The notes beneath the pieces were generated by a model, which was not told the DNA's origin, ran no database searches, and saw only the letters and a program-made list of their open reading frames with translations. Both the position numbers and the translations under genes were made by a program. This document shows positions 33,401 through 48,400 of a stretch of 64,000 nucleotides of DNA, in pieces. Source of the DNA: Marthasterias glacialis (taxonomy: Eukaryota; Echinodermata; Asteroidea; Forcipulatida; Asteriidae). The stretch spans positions 3,911,001 through 3,975,000 of the forward strand of contig OU452229.1 of the NCBI GenBank assembly GCA_911728455.2, in the 5' to 3' direction. Every line of letters starts with the position of its first letter. Within the stretch, counting starts at the first letter, position 1.

Positions 33401-36400
33401 ACCATCAGCTTTAGGAATCCTAAATTTTACCTTTTAAATTACCCAATAATAGCAAAAGGTTCGCGTATGCAGGTTGACGAATAGCGTCCCCTTTTCCCCC
33501 TTCATCGCCAACATGTGCAACGTTTTCGATTTGGAAGAACACGTGTGTTTTTGATGTTGTTTTTTCTGTTGATAACGTATATGTTCAATTTTCACTCTAT
33601 TTAACATTAGTTAACAAATAATAACAAAATGAGTTTTTAACTTTATTAGGCCTCCCCTCTTAAACGATTATAAAAAAAAAATATTGAGTTTTGATTTATG
33701 TTACCTGTGCGTATATCATCACTTTATAAGCTCGTTATATAGAAAAATAGACCAGCAATAAATGTCTTTCTTGTCTCTGTTTGGGTATACATTGTATTGA
33801 ATATTGAAGAACAAGAGATTGTACCACTACTCACTCACCTGAAAGTTGTTCTTTTCACCAACAATGCCGTTGTAAAGTCCCAGGCCCGAAGCATGGCATC
33901 TCTCTGGAATGGGCTGACTGGGCGTGGTTAAACTACCCTCCTTCGTCGACGACCCGTCCCTGTGGTAACTTATCACGTCCCGTTGCTCTGGGCGCAACTC
34001 CTGGGCAGCATGAGTGACGGTTTGTTCTGCGTCCGGTAACTGGGCAAGTATCCCCAGCTCGTCTCCCAACACGGGTCGATACTTTCGGAGGAACTCTCTC
34101 GTGGAGTACTCGGGGTCGTTCTCGAGGGTGCGCAGCATCGCGTCCAGGGATAGTTCCCTCAGGGCCTCGCTGTCCTCCGTGTGTGCGGTTTCCAGTGTAG
34201 GTTCACCGAACGGTGGCGGGTTTTTGTCCTCCGGTATATCGCTACTGGTGTTGGACTTGCACTCTGCGGAGGCACCCTCGTCATCTGGGGACGAGATATT
34301 ACCAACAGATGAGTCCCCCGGTGTAGGTGCGGTGGAGCTGTCCGGGAAGGCGTTACAGTCGACCGTTAAGAATTGCCGAGAGACAGGATCATCATTTTCA
34401 TTCTCGGGGCTCGAGGAATTATTCATCATTTCATCTGGATCTTTCGGTAAACTAGTAGAGTTTGCTGGAATGTTACTCAAGGGTTCGATGGCATGACTTT
34501 CGTTAATGCCATGAGATTGTTCAACGGGGCTTTGCTGTTTTGTTGTGATTTCATTTATTTTAGTGTGCCCTTCATTTGAGATGTTGCTTTGATCTGTGAT
34601 CATGTCCATACCACGATCAACTTGCATCTGGGGTACGGACTGAGTAATCGGAGGCGAGTTGGCGTTTCCGTCTTTCTTCCCGTTTGTCTTGAGCCCGTTC
34701 ATTAGGCGGCTTCGCATCTCGTCTGTATTGCGTCTGCTCTCATGGCCTGTCATGTGACCGTTTTCATCTGAGAACCCACTATCGAAAGTAGACTGTCTCC
34801 CCTGACTCGAATGTGTTCCGGACCGTCCGCGCCTTTGGACTGGCCCGCCAATGTTGAACCTTCCGGGCTGATCGCTGTCGATCTGGCCTGAACTGCTTTC
34901 TGATCCCCGTAAGTGAGCCACTCCCTGTGTCTGCTGTACAACTTCTGTTTGTACGCGATTCATTTTGCTAGGGTGAGCCTTCGCAGTGTCCTTCTCGCTT
35001 GACGAATTGGCAACGGACCCTTCACTTTCACCTAGAGCACTGTCCCCGTTGCTATCTTTTTGCCTGTTGTTAATGTGTGCGTTCCTGTACACATTCCTTC
35101 GGCTGACCCAGCCTGTGGCAGTCTTAATGTCCTGTGCCGTGCATTGGGTTGCTTTGTCCTCCTTTCGTTTCTTGTAGATCCTCCTCTGGTGTCCAGGTGT
35201 AGTTTCTGTGGATTTGACACTGGTGGAGACGCTGTTATTAGTCACACTCCTAGAGCCTCCTCCAGATGTATCGCTGCTCACACCTACTACTGATTGCTTT
35301 GACTCGCCTGGTCGACTTCCACTCCCGATCTCTTGCAGAAACTGTTTTCTACTTTGTAGATAATGCTCCAGATCAGCAGATGCTTCCTTTTTCTCTGGTT
35401 GATTGTGTGTGTTGTCGGTTTCAGTTGTTGTATCTACCTCACGTGGACTCGGACTCTCGAGTCTGGTTTTCAACTGGGATTCCAACTGTTGCACCGACCC
35501 CTGGCAACTGGAGTCGCTTGGGGTTGCCGAAGTCCTCTTGGCAGTTAAAACCTCTCCTTCTACACGCCCTTGGTCGGCTTTCGTTTGGCGATTTGAATTT
35601 AGATTCATGGCAACCTGCTTCGATATCTCATTGAGCGCTTTGCCCATGATGATCTTTGACATGTGGTCGGCATACCTGTCTGGTGGTGGAGGCATTGTCA
35701 TGTTCCGGGACAGATTGGTACGAGACGAGCTAGCGCCAGACGAGGAGGAAGAAGTGCTGAATTTGGGCGAGCGGTCGTCGATACTCATGGAAGTTGAGAT
35801 TGAGGGAGAACTGGTCATGCTGGACATCTGGGAGGAAGATAACACGGAGGAGCTCCGGACATTTGGGTAAGTTACTTCTTCAGTCCCACCGGCACCTTTG
35901 ATGATTCTACGGATGACTTTCCGTCTGGTTTTCACAGCAGGAGGTCTGTCGGTGCTGTACATGATGGAACTGCTCCTGCTCAGTATGGATCCACTCCTAG
36001 ATGAGCCCGTGCTTACAGAGGATCCGTGGCGGGACATGAAAAATGGGTGGTTCCCGGCAGGGTGAGAATGTCCGTGATTGGGTAAGAAAACGTCAGACGT
36101 ATTGTCAATGCTGTGATCCATGCTGCTAACCATACTGCTGCACATGCTGCTGAATGGTGACGTGCTCGTGCTCTCGTAAGAGTCTCGTATGGTGGAGATA
36201 TGAGGCTGTCTGACAAGAGACTGGCGACGGCATTTGGTTGAGTTCCCTTCACTGTCAGTTTGTCCAGCGACCGCCTCCTCTCCGCCGTGCTCTGTAGTAT
36301 CTTGCTCCTCCTGGAATGAGACTGCCTTGACGACACCCTTCACCGTAGTCTGCTCGATGTTCTTAGCCGTAGTGGATCGGACTTTGAACGGGCTGTTCTT

Positions 36401-39400
36401 AATTTGCTCCCCGCCCCATGTAATTGTCACTTGGTATATCCCCAGGCTCCTTGGGATGTAGTTGACTTGATACAGTCCAGGTTTGATGACTTGATAGTCT
36501 AGCGGTATCGGCTCGGGTGGTCCTTCGTCGTCGGGGGTCGGCTCGTCCTTACTCGACTGGCTTGCATTCGCGTTCACCAGAGCCCCTCGCCCGATCTTCG
36601 ATGTCAAGATCTTCCGGCGGACCTTTTCCCTGTTGGGTCCGGTGATCTCGACGTATAGATTCTTGGAAATGTACGTCTGTGTGGTGATGTTGAACCTGGC
36701 CCGCTTGTCGATGACGGCCACCACGAGACCGCTGCCGCTGGCCGTGCATTCGTTGTCCGTGCTGAGCTCGATTTGTTTCCCTATCTCGGGAAGCTTAATG
36801 GGAGTCTCGGGTTCCTCCACGGGGATATAACTTGCATACCGGATACTGTTGATGTACTGCATCATCTTCTTCTCGTTTATTTTCTTAGGGTCGCCCATCT
36901 CTTCAGGCATCATTGGCTGTGGGCGATTAAAAAAAAATAGAACAAAATAAACTTATCTCAAGACTGTTTGCATCAATGTTTAATACGGGCGCAAAAATTG
37001 TGTAATCATCAGTTAAAATGGGTGTAGCCTAAGCATTCTGACGTCACACTTCCAGTCTCGTGAATAACGCCAGATACCGGCCTTGGGAAACTGTCGATTG
37101 CCTGTCAGATGTACCTTTGACCCGGCATGCCATATTACTGTGTGTACCGTTCACACAGTACACATCACTATATCAGTCTGGTATAGTTATGCATCATCGC
37201 ATGTACAGTTGTATAATTTTCATTTTAAACGATGGTTTCTATAAGACCAGTGCCCCGACCCAGACTTTATCATTGTGGATAAAGACAGGGGACCAGTCTG
37301 TAATGGGTGCTGCTTTTGCAGGCTTAAGAACGGATCAGACTTGATCCCATTTCCTGCCTCAGTTTGGTTTTTCTTAATTTGAATGGGCGATCCAGTGTGT
37401 TATCATTATTCTGATAATCAGACTTGGGGTTTTAATTTTGCCGGGGCGTCTGTGCTGGGTTCGCCCACTCCATGGATCTACCAGTTTAATCTTCCCTTGA
37501 AATATATTTTTAGAAGTTACGAAGACCACACTTGAAGTCTATCTATCTTTTCTATCACTGATGTCTGATTTTACAAAATAAATAACATCCATGACAATTA
37601 GTCTTCATAAACTATTAATTGTTGGGCGTAATTTTAATCTTCATAAACTTACGGGCGGTCGGGTTGGTGTAGTGGTTTTAGATGTGGGAGGAAAACCCCA
37701 GAGAAATATTCCACGGAAAACCCACGCGATCGAGTAGGGACTGAAAACCCCGATCCACATATATATAGTGCTCCCGGCGGGATTCGAACCGGGGTCCTAG
37801 AGGTGGAAGGCGAGGAAAGATACCATCTACTATCGTTCCTACTAAACTACCTTCCTAGTCTTCTACCCGATGGGTTCTTGTCTAATATAGTGATTAAGTT
37901 TTTTTTTTCTGAGAATCCTTGGCTTCACACCAAGAATTAACAAAATTAAATGAAATGAAATTGGTGTGTATAACAAACCCTTACAATTATTTTTTCTTAT
38001 TGTTTTCCTTTGATTTTTTATTACATGCATGCGAATCGAATTACGCGCTTACATGTTTTCCCAAGCTTAATTTTGCAATGTACTGCTATTAGTGAATTTT
38101 TTTTTCGACTGTTATATTATTCCTCTGAATGCCCTTTTTCATTCAGCCTCGAGGGACGTCAGCTTTGGCACGAACGAGATTTTTTACAAGAAAATCCGGG
38201 GCAAGTACAGCAGACGCAAGGACGTTTGTCAAATTAATGTTGAATAATAAATGAACTGTGTATCCCGTTGTGGGCAAGATACCACCCACGTGAACAGCAT
38301 AAAACATTCATTTGTTGTGGGGAGCAATCTAAGTACTGTACACACACAAAAAATAACCAAAATGTCAATGGGGGAAAAACTTTACTCTTTGACCAAGTGG
38401 ACAAGCATCGCATGGATAGCTTGTCTGCACTTTGTTAATTGTGGCATCATTGGCATGTGTTTCTTTGCAGGCTGTTGTCTCCCGCAAAGGTAGGCCTGCG
38501 TGCTGTTCCCGGAGTTGGGCTTTATCTTTGGTTTTGGTCCCGTCATTGTTTCCAAATGACCGTTTAAATGCACAAAAGGACCCACCAAATATTAAGGCGT
38601 TCGGACGAGAGTGAAACACAGGCTCTGAAACCCAGACTTTGCCGTCATTAAAGATGACTTATTTCCTTGACGACTTATAGGGCCTGGATTCGTAAATGGG
38701 CATCGTGAATGATCCATGTCATACACAGATTGCCCAGTCCGCTATTATCAACGATCAGGCTATCATAAGTGCTGGGAAATATGCTGGTCCCATGTGTTAA
38801 GGCCTGGGATGTCAGCGAAAGGTTATACACCCCACCAAGAGGATCGTGATGTACAGAAGAAAGTTTACTCAGTCCATTGAAACACAACAAGGAAAATTGT
38901 GCTTGTGATCTAATATATGTGTCTGATGTGTACGCCCTCTATGTTAGCAGTACAAAAAGTATCAATACTAGGGGTATCAGTGGCAGACTGTACCAATGGG
39001 GGGAAAGGGACCAATGGGAGAGCTGCAGTTTGCCATGAGGATAAAATGGCTGCTTGTATGAACTTCTTCTGTGAGGTCTCACACAGTACCGATGAACTCG
39101 GCGTTCTCCGGATTTAATTTCAACATCGGTATAAAGACACGACTACACACACTCTTACCTGGCGTATCCCGAGATTCCGTTGGATCAGCCGGACCGCCAG
39201 CCGGCAATTATTGACGGAGTGATCTTTCCTGAGGAGGTCATGTCGCGGACACGTGCCGGGCACTACCGCATTGATGAGCACACACAACGAAATGCCGTCA
39301 CACCATTGGCTGGATAGGTCGGTCACGTGTTGAAGGCTGGGACATTGCAACCAGACCCAGCGCAGTAGACGCTTCTTATTGGTCGATTCTGGTTTCCAAC

Positions 39401-42400
39401 AGACAATGAAGAATAAATAATACAAAGTAGCATTAATTAAACTTGATTTGACAATACACATTGCTAATAGGCATTCGCATACAATCTAATTACGATACAT
39501 CATCAGAAACTCCAGAGGTTAGGGTCGATTTCACAAAACTCTTCTTAACTTAGGACACGTCCTAGTCATGCTAAGAAATAGTACTAGTCCCAAGTTAGGA
39601 CGAGTAACTCAGGACTAGTTCTATCTCTTAGCATTGCCTAGGACGTGTCCTAAGTTAGGAAGAGTTTTGTGAAATCGGCCCCTGGTCACAAAAAGGGAAT
39701 TATGCAACAATATTGTTGGTCCGGTACCTCGTAGGACTCCACAGTGTTGACCTCTTTTTACACGCACGTCACACGCAGAGAGTGTGCCACGCTAACTAAT
39801 TTGAACAAGAGGTATATGTACGTGTAAACGCCGAGTCGCCTAAAATGTGCACTACATACTGTCGAGACCTTTCTTTTGCAACGTCACAGCCTGATTTTTT
39901 GCCAACCAAGATGGAGAAACTACGGGGAGCCATCAATGCAAAGCAAAAACAGATAATCACAGTTTGCAAAGATGTTACACAAATATTCACAAATTATTTA
40001 GAATTCGTTTGAAACAAACCAACCAATAATGGGATGCATTTTCTTTAAAAATAGAAAGTTTGCAAAAAATTTGGAAATTTGGTCACAACGTCAGTCAACA
40101 AGACTTGAATGCTTAGTTACGTTTGGCCGTCCACGCTAACCGGTGTGGTTTGTTTAACAACAATAGAAAGGTCTAGAAAAACACAAAGTGACATTGACTT
40201 CCAAGGTGGCGCAACCGCAAGATTATTATGATGACGACTTCGTGTGAATTGGGTCAATACTTCAAGAAACATATCGTTGAAATGGTGTCCACGTTGTCTA
40301 AAGCCCGGTTCTTACTTCACGCGAATGGCGAAAGCGAAGCGAATTTCTTTGCGTCACAATAGGAAAACAACGCGTACCGAATTGTTGCGTCACCAAAATT
40401 CGCTTCGCCTTCGCTTTCGCGTGAAGTATGAACCGGGCTTAAGGCAGTGGTTACGATTGCTCAACTTGCCCATAAGACAAAAAGACAGTGCGTCAACCAG
40501 ACTTACTCTGAAGTTGGGGATGGGAACATATATCTGAAAGAGTTGTACCTTTCGACAGGTTGAGTTTAACAACTCATCAAATTGTTTGTTACTAAACGAA
40601 CAAGGCTATGACCTAACAATCTTTGCCACCAATAGAAGACAACCCAACCTGCTCTCTAAAGTAAAAACAAAAAGAAGTGAAAAACTACTAGTGTTTTGTC
40701 CGCCATACCACTCTTGCAAAGAACCACATTACAACTCTTTTGAGGATGAAGTTTGCTCCAATTTCACTCAAAAAGGTGATGCACAGTGAGTTTCACTCTC
40801 AAAAGAGCCAAACTGACACCACTCGGGCGAGAGAGTGAATTTTTCACTCTTGAACATATTGGAGAGAGGGTTTGGAACCCAAGTCGTGCATTACATTGTG
40901 AGTTAAGTGTCCACCCCATCATCCCATCATAAAGTCTTTGAATTATTCGAGTACACCTACCTGTGCTAATGAATTGGGCGACCCTGTCTCTGAACCCTGG
41001 CAAGTACGTCACGCTGTCGCTGTACTCGTAGTACTTCTTTCTGAATTGTTGACAGGGCTTGAGGATATGCGCCAAGAGTGGCAGAACGTTGAGATACGTC
41101 AGCAGACCGAGTAGCCAGACTATGAACGCCCCAAGCGAGATAGCCCCTCGGCGTAATATCAACACAGCAGAACGTGCCGCTCTCGTAACTAGCAAAAACA
41201 AAAAAGTAGACAAGAAATAAATTAATGTTCTCAGTGAAACATTTACAAGGGTTGGGATAAATTGGTAATTCAATATATTTACAAAGATTTTCGATAACAA
41301 TCGCCTTATTCAGAAATATTGCTATCCTTTTTGGGAGAAGAGGGTTTCCGATCAGGATGAATATTAGTTTGTTGTGACAACGTCCGTACAACGGCGAGAA
41401 TCCTAATATCGCGGTAACGGGTGTTTCTGCTTTTGCCTACGGTGTTGTTGGTATCGTGGGTCTTTAGTCAAAGCTACTCCCAGGTCTGTAACTGGCACAT
41501 GTATCTCACTTCTTGAACTGACGTGTCATGCAGGTATATTACCCTTGAAATAATGCCGAAGTCCTGTCAACAAAACGACCGCGCATAGTATCGTATGAAA
41601 ATGAGAAGGCCTTAAAAAAAACTTTTTTGTAGCCGTGACATCAACCCCCTTTCTACATAGATATGCATTACATCTTGAATCGATCGTTTTTTGTTTAATG
41701 GTGCAAAAGAAAATGTGTCATAGGCTGAATGGCCGACCGCCAACAGGCAAGTTTTTTTTTTTGAGCGGTGCTGCCTGTCCACGCATGGAGTTCGTCCGGT
41801 CTCGAATTATCCCACATAAGCAGTTGGGTGTATTTTTGCCTCGTTTGCTTTCCCTCACCATCGGACCTCCGGTTCCATTCATCCGGGTAGCAGCGCTTCT
41901 GTGAAGAAATGAATTTCCTTCTGCCTCTCATGTTATCGTGCACAATGTTTAACAGCTTCACCTGAAGCACGAGAAGGCAAATGGCGGCATGATATGGATG
42001 GCTATTCTAACGGTATGGTGTACAGCCTGTGAACTACTAAAGCGCACACGTGTAGTGTTACACCTTTTATACGAGGGAGATAGTGATCTAAATGAACATT
42101 ATCCCCTGGCTCACCAGATTCTGTGATATTACCACCTGGGACTCGCTGTAACGTCTTACGTAAGCTCTATTGCAACGTGACTTCGAAAACACGTTTTCAT
42201 TCTGCTGCGACGTGAGTGTTTGTATGACCCGCGGGGAGAGTGGAGCTGGCAGATTCATCAATGTATTGGTTGTTTCCACGGTTGCATATAGGACTTTGTA
42301 TCTGGATGGTTTTGGAGGTTTTATTTTGTCTGAGACGTCTTCAATCTGTAAACTTTTGTCTTGACCCGGACAAGTCCGAAGATAAATATAGCTCTGTTTG

Positions 42401-45400
42401 ACATGGCACTATGCGTTGTCGACAACGAACCCGATTCGAAGCTTGAATGAAAACATGAAATACCAACAACAAACAAACAACAGCACACCGATATTATAAC
42501 CTCTGTGATTTCTTGAAATTTTAAGGTACTGTGTATTTTGGTACCCACAACTGTATCCTGAAGCGAGTAATATGCAGTGCAAATTCAGCGGCACTACAAG
42601 ATAAAAGGGTGTTCCGTTTATAAAGAGCATAGCATTTATCGCATCCTTGTGCAACAACCATGCGGTATGAGATTAAAATGCCAAGTTTCACGTCGTCTGT
42701 ACACTTTTCAAAACAATGTTGACCTTGCAGCGTGAGCATTTCGGTTTTCATTTTTACGTCTTCGTCATTTCTGTAGTTATGATCGTCGTGAACTTGTTCT
42801 ATATTCTAGTTTTCGATACGTGCCTTCACACGTGGCCAGTTTCGTTTTGTTCACGTGTAAGGGATATAATAGTGCACCATTGGATCTTCGCGCACACTTT
42901 CCACCAATCCCTTTCATATGGTCCAAACCATTAGATGTATACCATATACTAAATAAAACAGATTCCAAGCATCAAACCATCTTGAAGACATGATTGATTT
43001 CAACCATAGTAGCTAGCACTTGGCCGAGAGGTTTGCCGTACACTGGCTACGGGAATTTATACTAAAGAGGTGGTCATTGATTGCTTTTTTTTCAAGTCAA
43101 AAAATCAACCCAGGGTAATTTGCCGTGCTATTTTTGGCTAGGTCTCAGCAGGAAACTTTGAGTTTTTGAGATTTTTTTACCCACTTTTTTGCAGAGTACT
43201 CAACAATTAATTACAAACATACTGCAATAAAACAATGCATTAACCCGTCCTTCAATCACGTGTTTTTGAACATGGATCCTTTGCATACATGCAAACAGAT
43301 CAGACGTTGTTTGTTAACTGAAGTGCATGTACATCGCAAAGGCTGTCGAACTGTAAAAAATTACGCTGTGACACATTGACCTTCCTTACAAACTCTTGGC
43401 GGCGCGCTACATTGTGAATCGTCTGATTTTTTGAACCTCACTTTTTCAAGGAATGAAACTAGTGATCCTTTGCACTGTCATGCAATTACCAACAATGACC
43501 GATGATAGCGTTTTGCGGAAAATGTCAATATGGCAGATAATCCAACGCTAAAAGATATATATAACAATATAAAAAAGAACACGTCAAAATACTGAGATAC
43601 GGCTCAGTACTTCCACGTTGAAATTTCTTTTTAAATACTCTTCGATTTCTAAGGTTTGTTTTCTATTTTATCTTAAATTTATGGGATTATCAGGCTGGGA
43701 ATTGACTGATATTTTCAAGTGAGTTACTGCAGCATAAAAAGCCGCCATCTTGATAAAAATTTCCGCAATGACGTCACTGAAACAGAGGCTACGCGTTGCC
43801 TAAAATGCGCGCTATAGACTGCAGAACTTGACTCAACCAAATAGACCTTATGCATTGACGTCATCGCGCCGCCATCTCAGAGGTAAATTAATGATGCAAC
43901 AATGGAAAAAGCACATGAATGTACGCGTGACGCATATGATGGGCCAATGAGCAACCTTCTTTTGACCTCTAGTCGAGGGCGCCCTACTCAAATGACGTCA
44001 TGTGCATAAGGTCTATTGGCGCAACCAATATTATTGTGCTGATGACGTCAGGTGAATTGGGTCAAAATACAACAATAAGATACCTTTGGCACGCCACAGT
44101 TCATTTATCTATCCATTATTTTGTATAGGAGAAAGCACTGTACTCAATGATCACTGAGTCTGTTGAACAAAATCACTGGTATCTCATGGTGAGAATCGAA
44201 CCTATGCCTTCCATACCATAGTGCATATTTTATTCATCGCTGGTCCACTGATCTCTCCCCGGTAATTAGAGACCAGCTTTTGGCACTCACCGTTGTATAT
44301 TTCTACATAAAGTTGCAACATCATTTCCCCCTTAGGCTTATCTGAGTCCAATAAAGGAATTACATCATATGCATAGTGTTATTGTGTATGTTCCTTGGGC
44401 ATTACACAAAGTAGCTAGTTCGCAGATGTTTTATGTTCCCGTAATGCACCAATTTCGTTATGACGTGTACTTAGCTCTTCCCTTTCCTAACGATCAACTG
44501 ATAAAAAAAGCTTCGCTAATAATTGGTTGTTGTGATTATTAATTTTAAGTGCGCTATCCTAGTATCCACGACATTAGGCACTTTCACTGATAAAATACAC
44601 TACATGTTGGTCACAATAATGCACATGGATAAACACTACGTCATCGCTCAAAATATCAGTAAGCAGTTCTAGCTCAGGTGGTTATGATTACACTATTCAG
44701 CGAGAAATTTTGTAAGATTGTAAGTGATAATGTTTTGTGTTATAGAAGTGAAAGGCCTTTTTACCGCTGTTTCATCAATTTGTACTGGGTCCCGCTACAT
44801 GTTATTATCGTGATTTTTAGATAATGCTTCTCTTATCAAATTAAACTTATGCTGGTAAAATTATGGCTGTTTTTCCACAAGCTGAAAAAATGGAAACTGA
44901 TTTTGTTCTTTACTATATATATATAAGTCTAAATGTAATTGTCTTTGAAGTCAGATCTACCGCATACTGAGACAATGTCACCTTTAACGCATCGCAAAAT
45001 TGGTACAAACTGAATCAAATGACAAAATTTTGACTACTGTATTATCATCTTGTAAGCATTTTGAGTTAATGTCAAACGAAGTATAATGCTATTTTGAAAC
45101 CTGTCACGAAATACAAACTGCATATTACAACTTAATTTTTCTGACATTTAGACCAAGGACTAAGTTGTTACAGCCTACAGTCGCAACCTTATACTAAGGA
45201 GCGGCAACACTGGTTGTTGGTTATAAAAGTGGCACGAAAAACGACTACTAGCCTTTTCGTGCCGCCTCCCGTCTTATTAGAGACAAATATTTGCCTGTTT
45301 AATTGGCGAGCAAACAACTTCCCGTGCTCGACTTGCCCAATTCTCACGATCGCGCGTTGTTGACATTATTGCGTGGCTAGAAAACATTGTTGAAAGCCAA

Positions 45401-48400
45401 ACGTCGTTGCTATGGAAACGGACCTTACTACAGCACAAGACGACTGCACGTCCCGTGTTACAAATGGAGCTCAACAAGTTTGTACAACCACACGATACCT
45501 GATTCGAAACTCCAATCTTGTTGTCAAGTTCAATGTGTGTTATCAGTAATGAGAACCGGTTCTCATATCACAGAAAACAGGAGGAAACAGTGTGAGGACC
45601 CGGGTCTCCACTGCCTGGTAATGCCCGGATTGGTGGCTGGCCGCTGTTAATGGACCTCACCTTCGTCTCGGTCCATTTAACAGCGGCCAGCCATCAACCA
45701 AGGCGAAGAGAACAGTTGATTTGATAGTTTCTCGCACCATGTTCACAGTGCATACAGCACATTTTCACGACTATGTGCTTGTTTTTATAGGCGAGCAGCG
45801 CAATCGAAATGTTTGTCGACTTAATGTACCCAGTCTACACACACCCACAACAGGTATCACTGCATGTCTAGTGCATATGTCAGCTTTAAGGTTAGACATG
45901 ATGTAGAGGAAGAGTCTATTTAGGGCCATTTTGGTCATAAACTCTCATTTTTTTGTAAAACAAAATATGATTTTTGTGGGAGTTTGTATTTTTTACACCT
46001 ATCGAACACATCCCATCCACGACGATCCATGAGTTTACAATGAGCTTTTTAAAACTAGGAAATTTAGGGGACATTGACTTAAAGACGCCCGCTCGTCAAC
46101 GCGCGACAAACAAATTCGTGCCATGAAAGATCACCTTTGACCGGCGCATGCACGCGTTGCACGAAAACTACGCACGGGTATACACAATCGTTTTGTGCCA
46201 CAGAAATAGTCGTCGGGTAATGGTGACGAGCGGGCGTCTCTAATAAGTGGGGTTTTTTTTCATAATTTTCACTCATAACTTTGGTTACCTACTTAATCTG
46301 CCTGAGTTTCCTGTATTTAATGTGTAAAATACATGAGAGATCATCTGCATTAATGTTAGCTGGAATAAGGATTATTGACATGGCAGAGAAATACCATTAT
46401 TCGCTAGTTCACAGAGCCAGTCTTTATATCACATGTTAATACGCCTCCATGTGATCAGTCTTCGACCAATCAGAGTGCATAATCTCTCCGAGTTTTTTTT
46501 ATAAGCAGTAACGATACTTCCATTGAAATGGCTGATGAATATTAAGTTACATTTTATATAAAGTAATTTCGAAAAGCCTTTTATTTAAAGGTAACAGCTC
46601 ACTTTTAAGAAGAAACGAATTGAGTTTGGGGTAACAAAATTATAGTATAAAGGGGCCGGAACAACATAACATTCTTGTTCTGTGTCGAAACAGCGTTTCG
46701 AGTGAATGAAAAGCTTCCTTTGTTTGTTTTCTTCACTTTGTTGTACCTTTAAAAGTGACTGTCAATATTCCTTTCTAGTTCGCATGGCTTGATTTATGGA
46801 CAAAGGTCTGACACGGAAAAATTCTGGGTGGAAATGAAAAACCATTAGAAATTTAATGCGTGACTTGAGAAGCACCTGCCCTAGCGGCTGTTGCTTTATA
46901 CCACAAAAGAAGATGTATCGATCGGTGACGCTCTCTATCTCATCACATCAGCGCACGACATAATTGTATCGTCCACATGACAGTGGAGTTTTCTTTGGAG
47001 TGATTTTTTTCTTCCAAGCCAGCCTGGTATTTGATTACAGTTTATTTGGTGGAGTCTAAATTTGTACGGGAAGTGAACAGGACTTTGATAAGCTGATATA
47101 ATACACCTAAGAAATGGGGGGCTTTTAAACCAACGGCAAATGGAGGGCTTTTTAACCCAACGGCTACGGCTGTGGCTACGGACTTGTCCCCTGTACTTCC
47201 CTGGAAAAAAAGAAAAATTGTTTACCGACTAGGTAAACCCAAAGGTCTATATCAAAGTTACAAACAAAATGGTGGCAACCGTTTTATTTGAACTTCCCGT
47301 TTGAAACGGAAGACGAAGTCAAGAAGTGACATGGATACAATGTTTCTTGGTTATTTCCTTCAAACTGACACAAAGATTATTATTATTGTATCCTTTGTAG
47401 TTCAGTAGATATGAATTTTTGTAAATAAACACTGATGTATAAGTGTTGAGCCCTGGTAAAGTCTGAGTGACGTAACTTGTTTTATGGACTAAACTATTTA
47501 TCAGCTCCAATACGACATTTAATCTAACGTGATAAACAAGGTACATTATTTAAAATACAGTCTTTTTTAAAACCTTTTGCTGGGCGCTCTAATATAGGGT
47601 GTTGTCATCAAACTTCCTTGCTTAAAGAGTACCCCTCACTGACGATTCATACACACAAACTATATCCATATTCCAATTTCTATTTGATAATATAGAACCC
47701 CAACAATATCATTTAGATTCAACTTCTGGTTAAGACAGGAAGGACAGGTCAAAATTGGGTCATATCTGTGGCCCAATTGAAACGAACCACACACCACCAA
47801 TGATTCATAAAACGGTGCAAAAACTTTTAATTTATATCATGTGGTTCAGGAGATATGACATTTGAAATGAAATATTTGATTTGATGTAAATTGAGGTAAT
47901 TTGTTTGAGACACTTCGTCAAGTCGTAAGCTACAATATGGTTTATAACTTGTACCGATATGACCAGGTTAAGTATAAAATTATCTACCAACAACATTCAT
48001 GTACAAAACCTATGGGTTGGAAAGAAAAAAGGAGTAAAAAATGTCGACGAAGGCAAAAGGCGTTTCGGCTGTTGGGCCGAAACCCATAATAATAATATTA
48101 ATAGAAATTTGGGAGGCTAATCATCCTTTCTGGTAGCTGAGAAACTGACTTACGAAGTCCAGCCGCAGGCATGCGAGGGCGCCCGCTCGGCAGCCACCCA
48201 CATCGACCCATTTATGACCACGGAGCACAGCCAGAGATCGAAAGTGTTCGCTTTTTTTCCGGAGGGATGAAAAACTCTCGTGGCGCAGGGAGAGAACCAA
48301 CTCACAACTCTTAACCATGGCCCTAGCTGGAAACTGAATCAAGGCAAGTGGTACGCACTATAGCCGCCCTTGCCACCAGTGGTTGTGAGAGGATAGATGG

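Noticed and set aside
34014-35870. Long open frames on the + strand opposite the filamin-like exon (up to 160 codons)
   Set aside because: They are shadows of the 1026-codon coding exon on the - strand, with Ser/Leu-rich composition from its antisense.
38251-38493. An 80-codon + strand frame with a hydrophobic Cys-rich end
   Set aside because: It lies in an intron of the filamin-like gene with no splice support or family resemblance.
40764-41300. A separate 178-residue membrane protein
   Set aside because: The frame extends into introns on both sides; the splice sites at 41188 and 40961 and exact phases tie this exon to the filamin-like gene.
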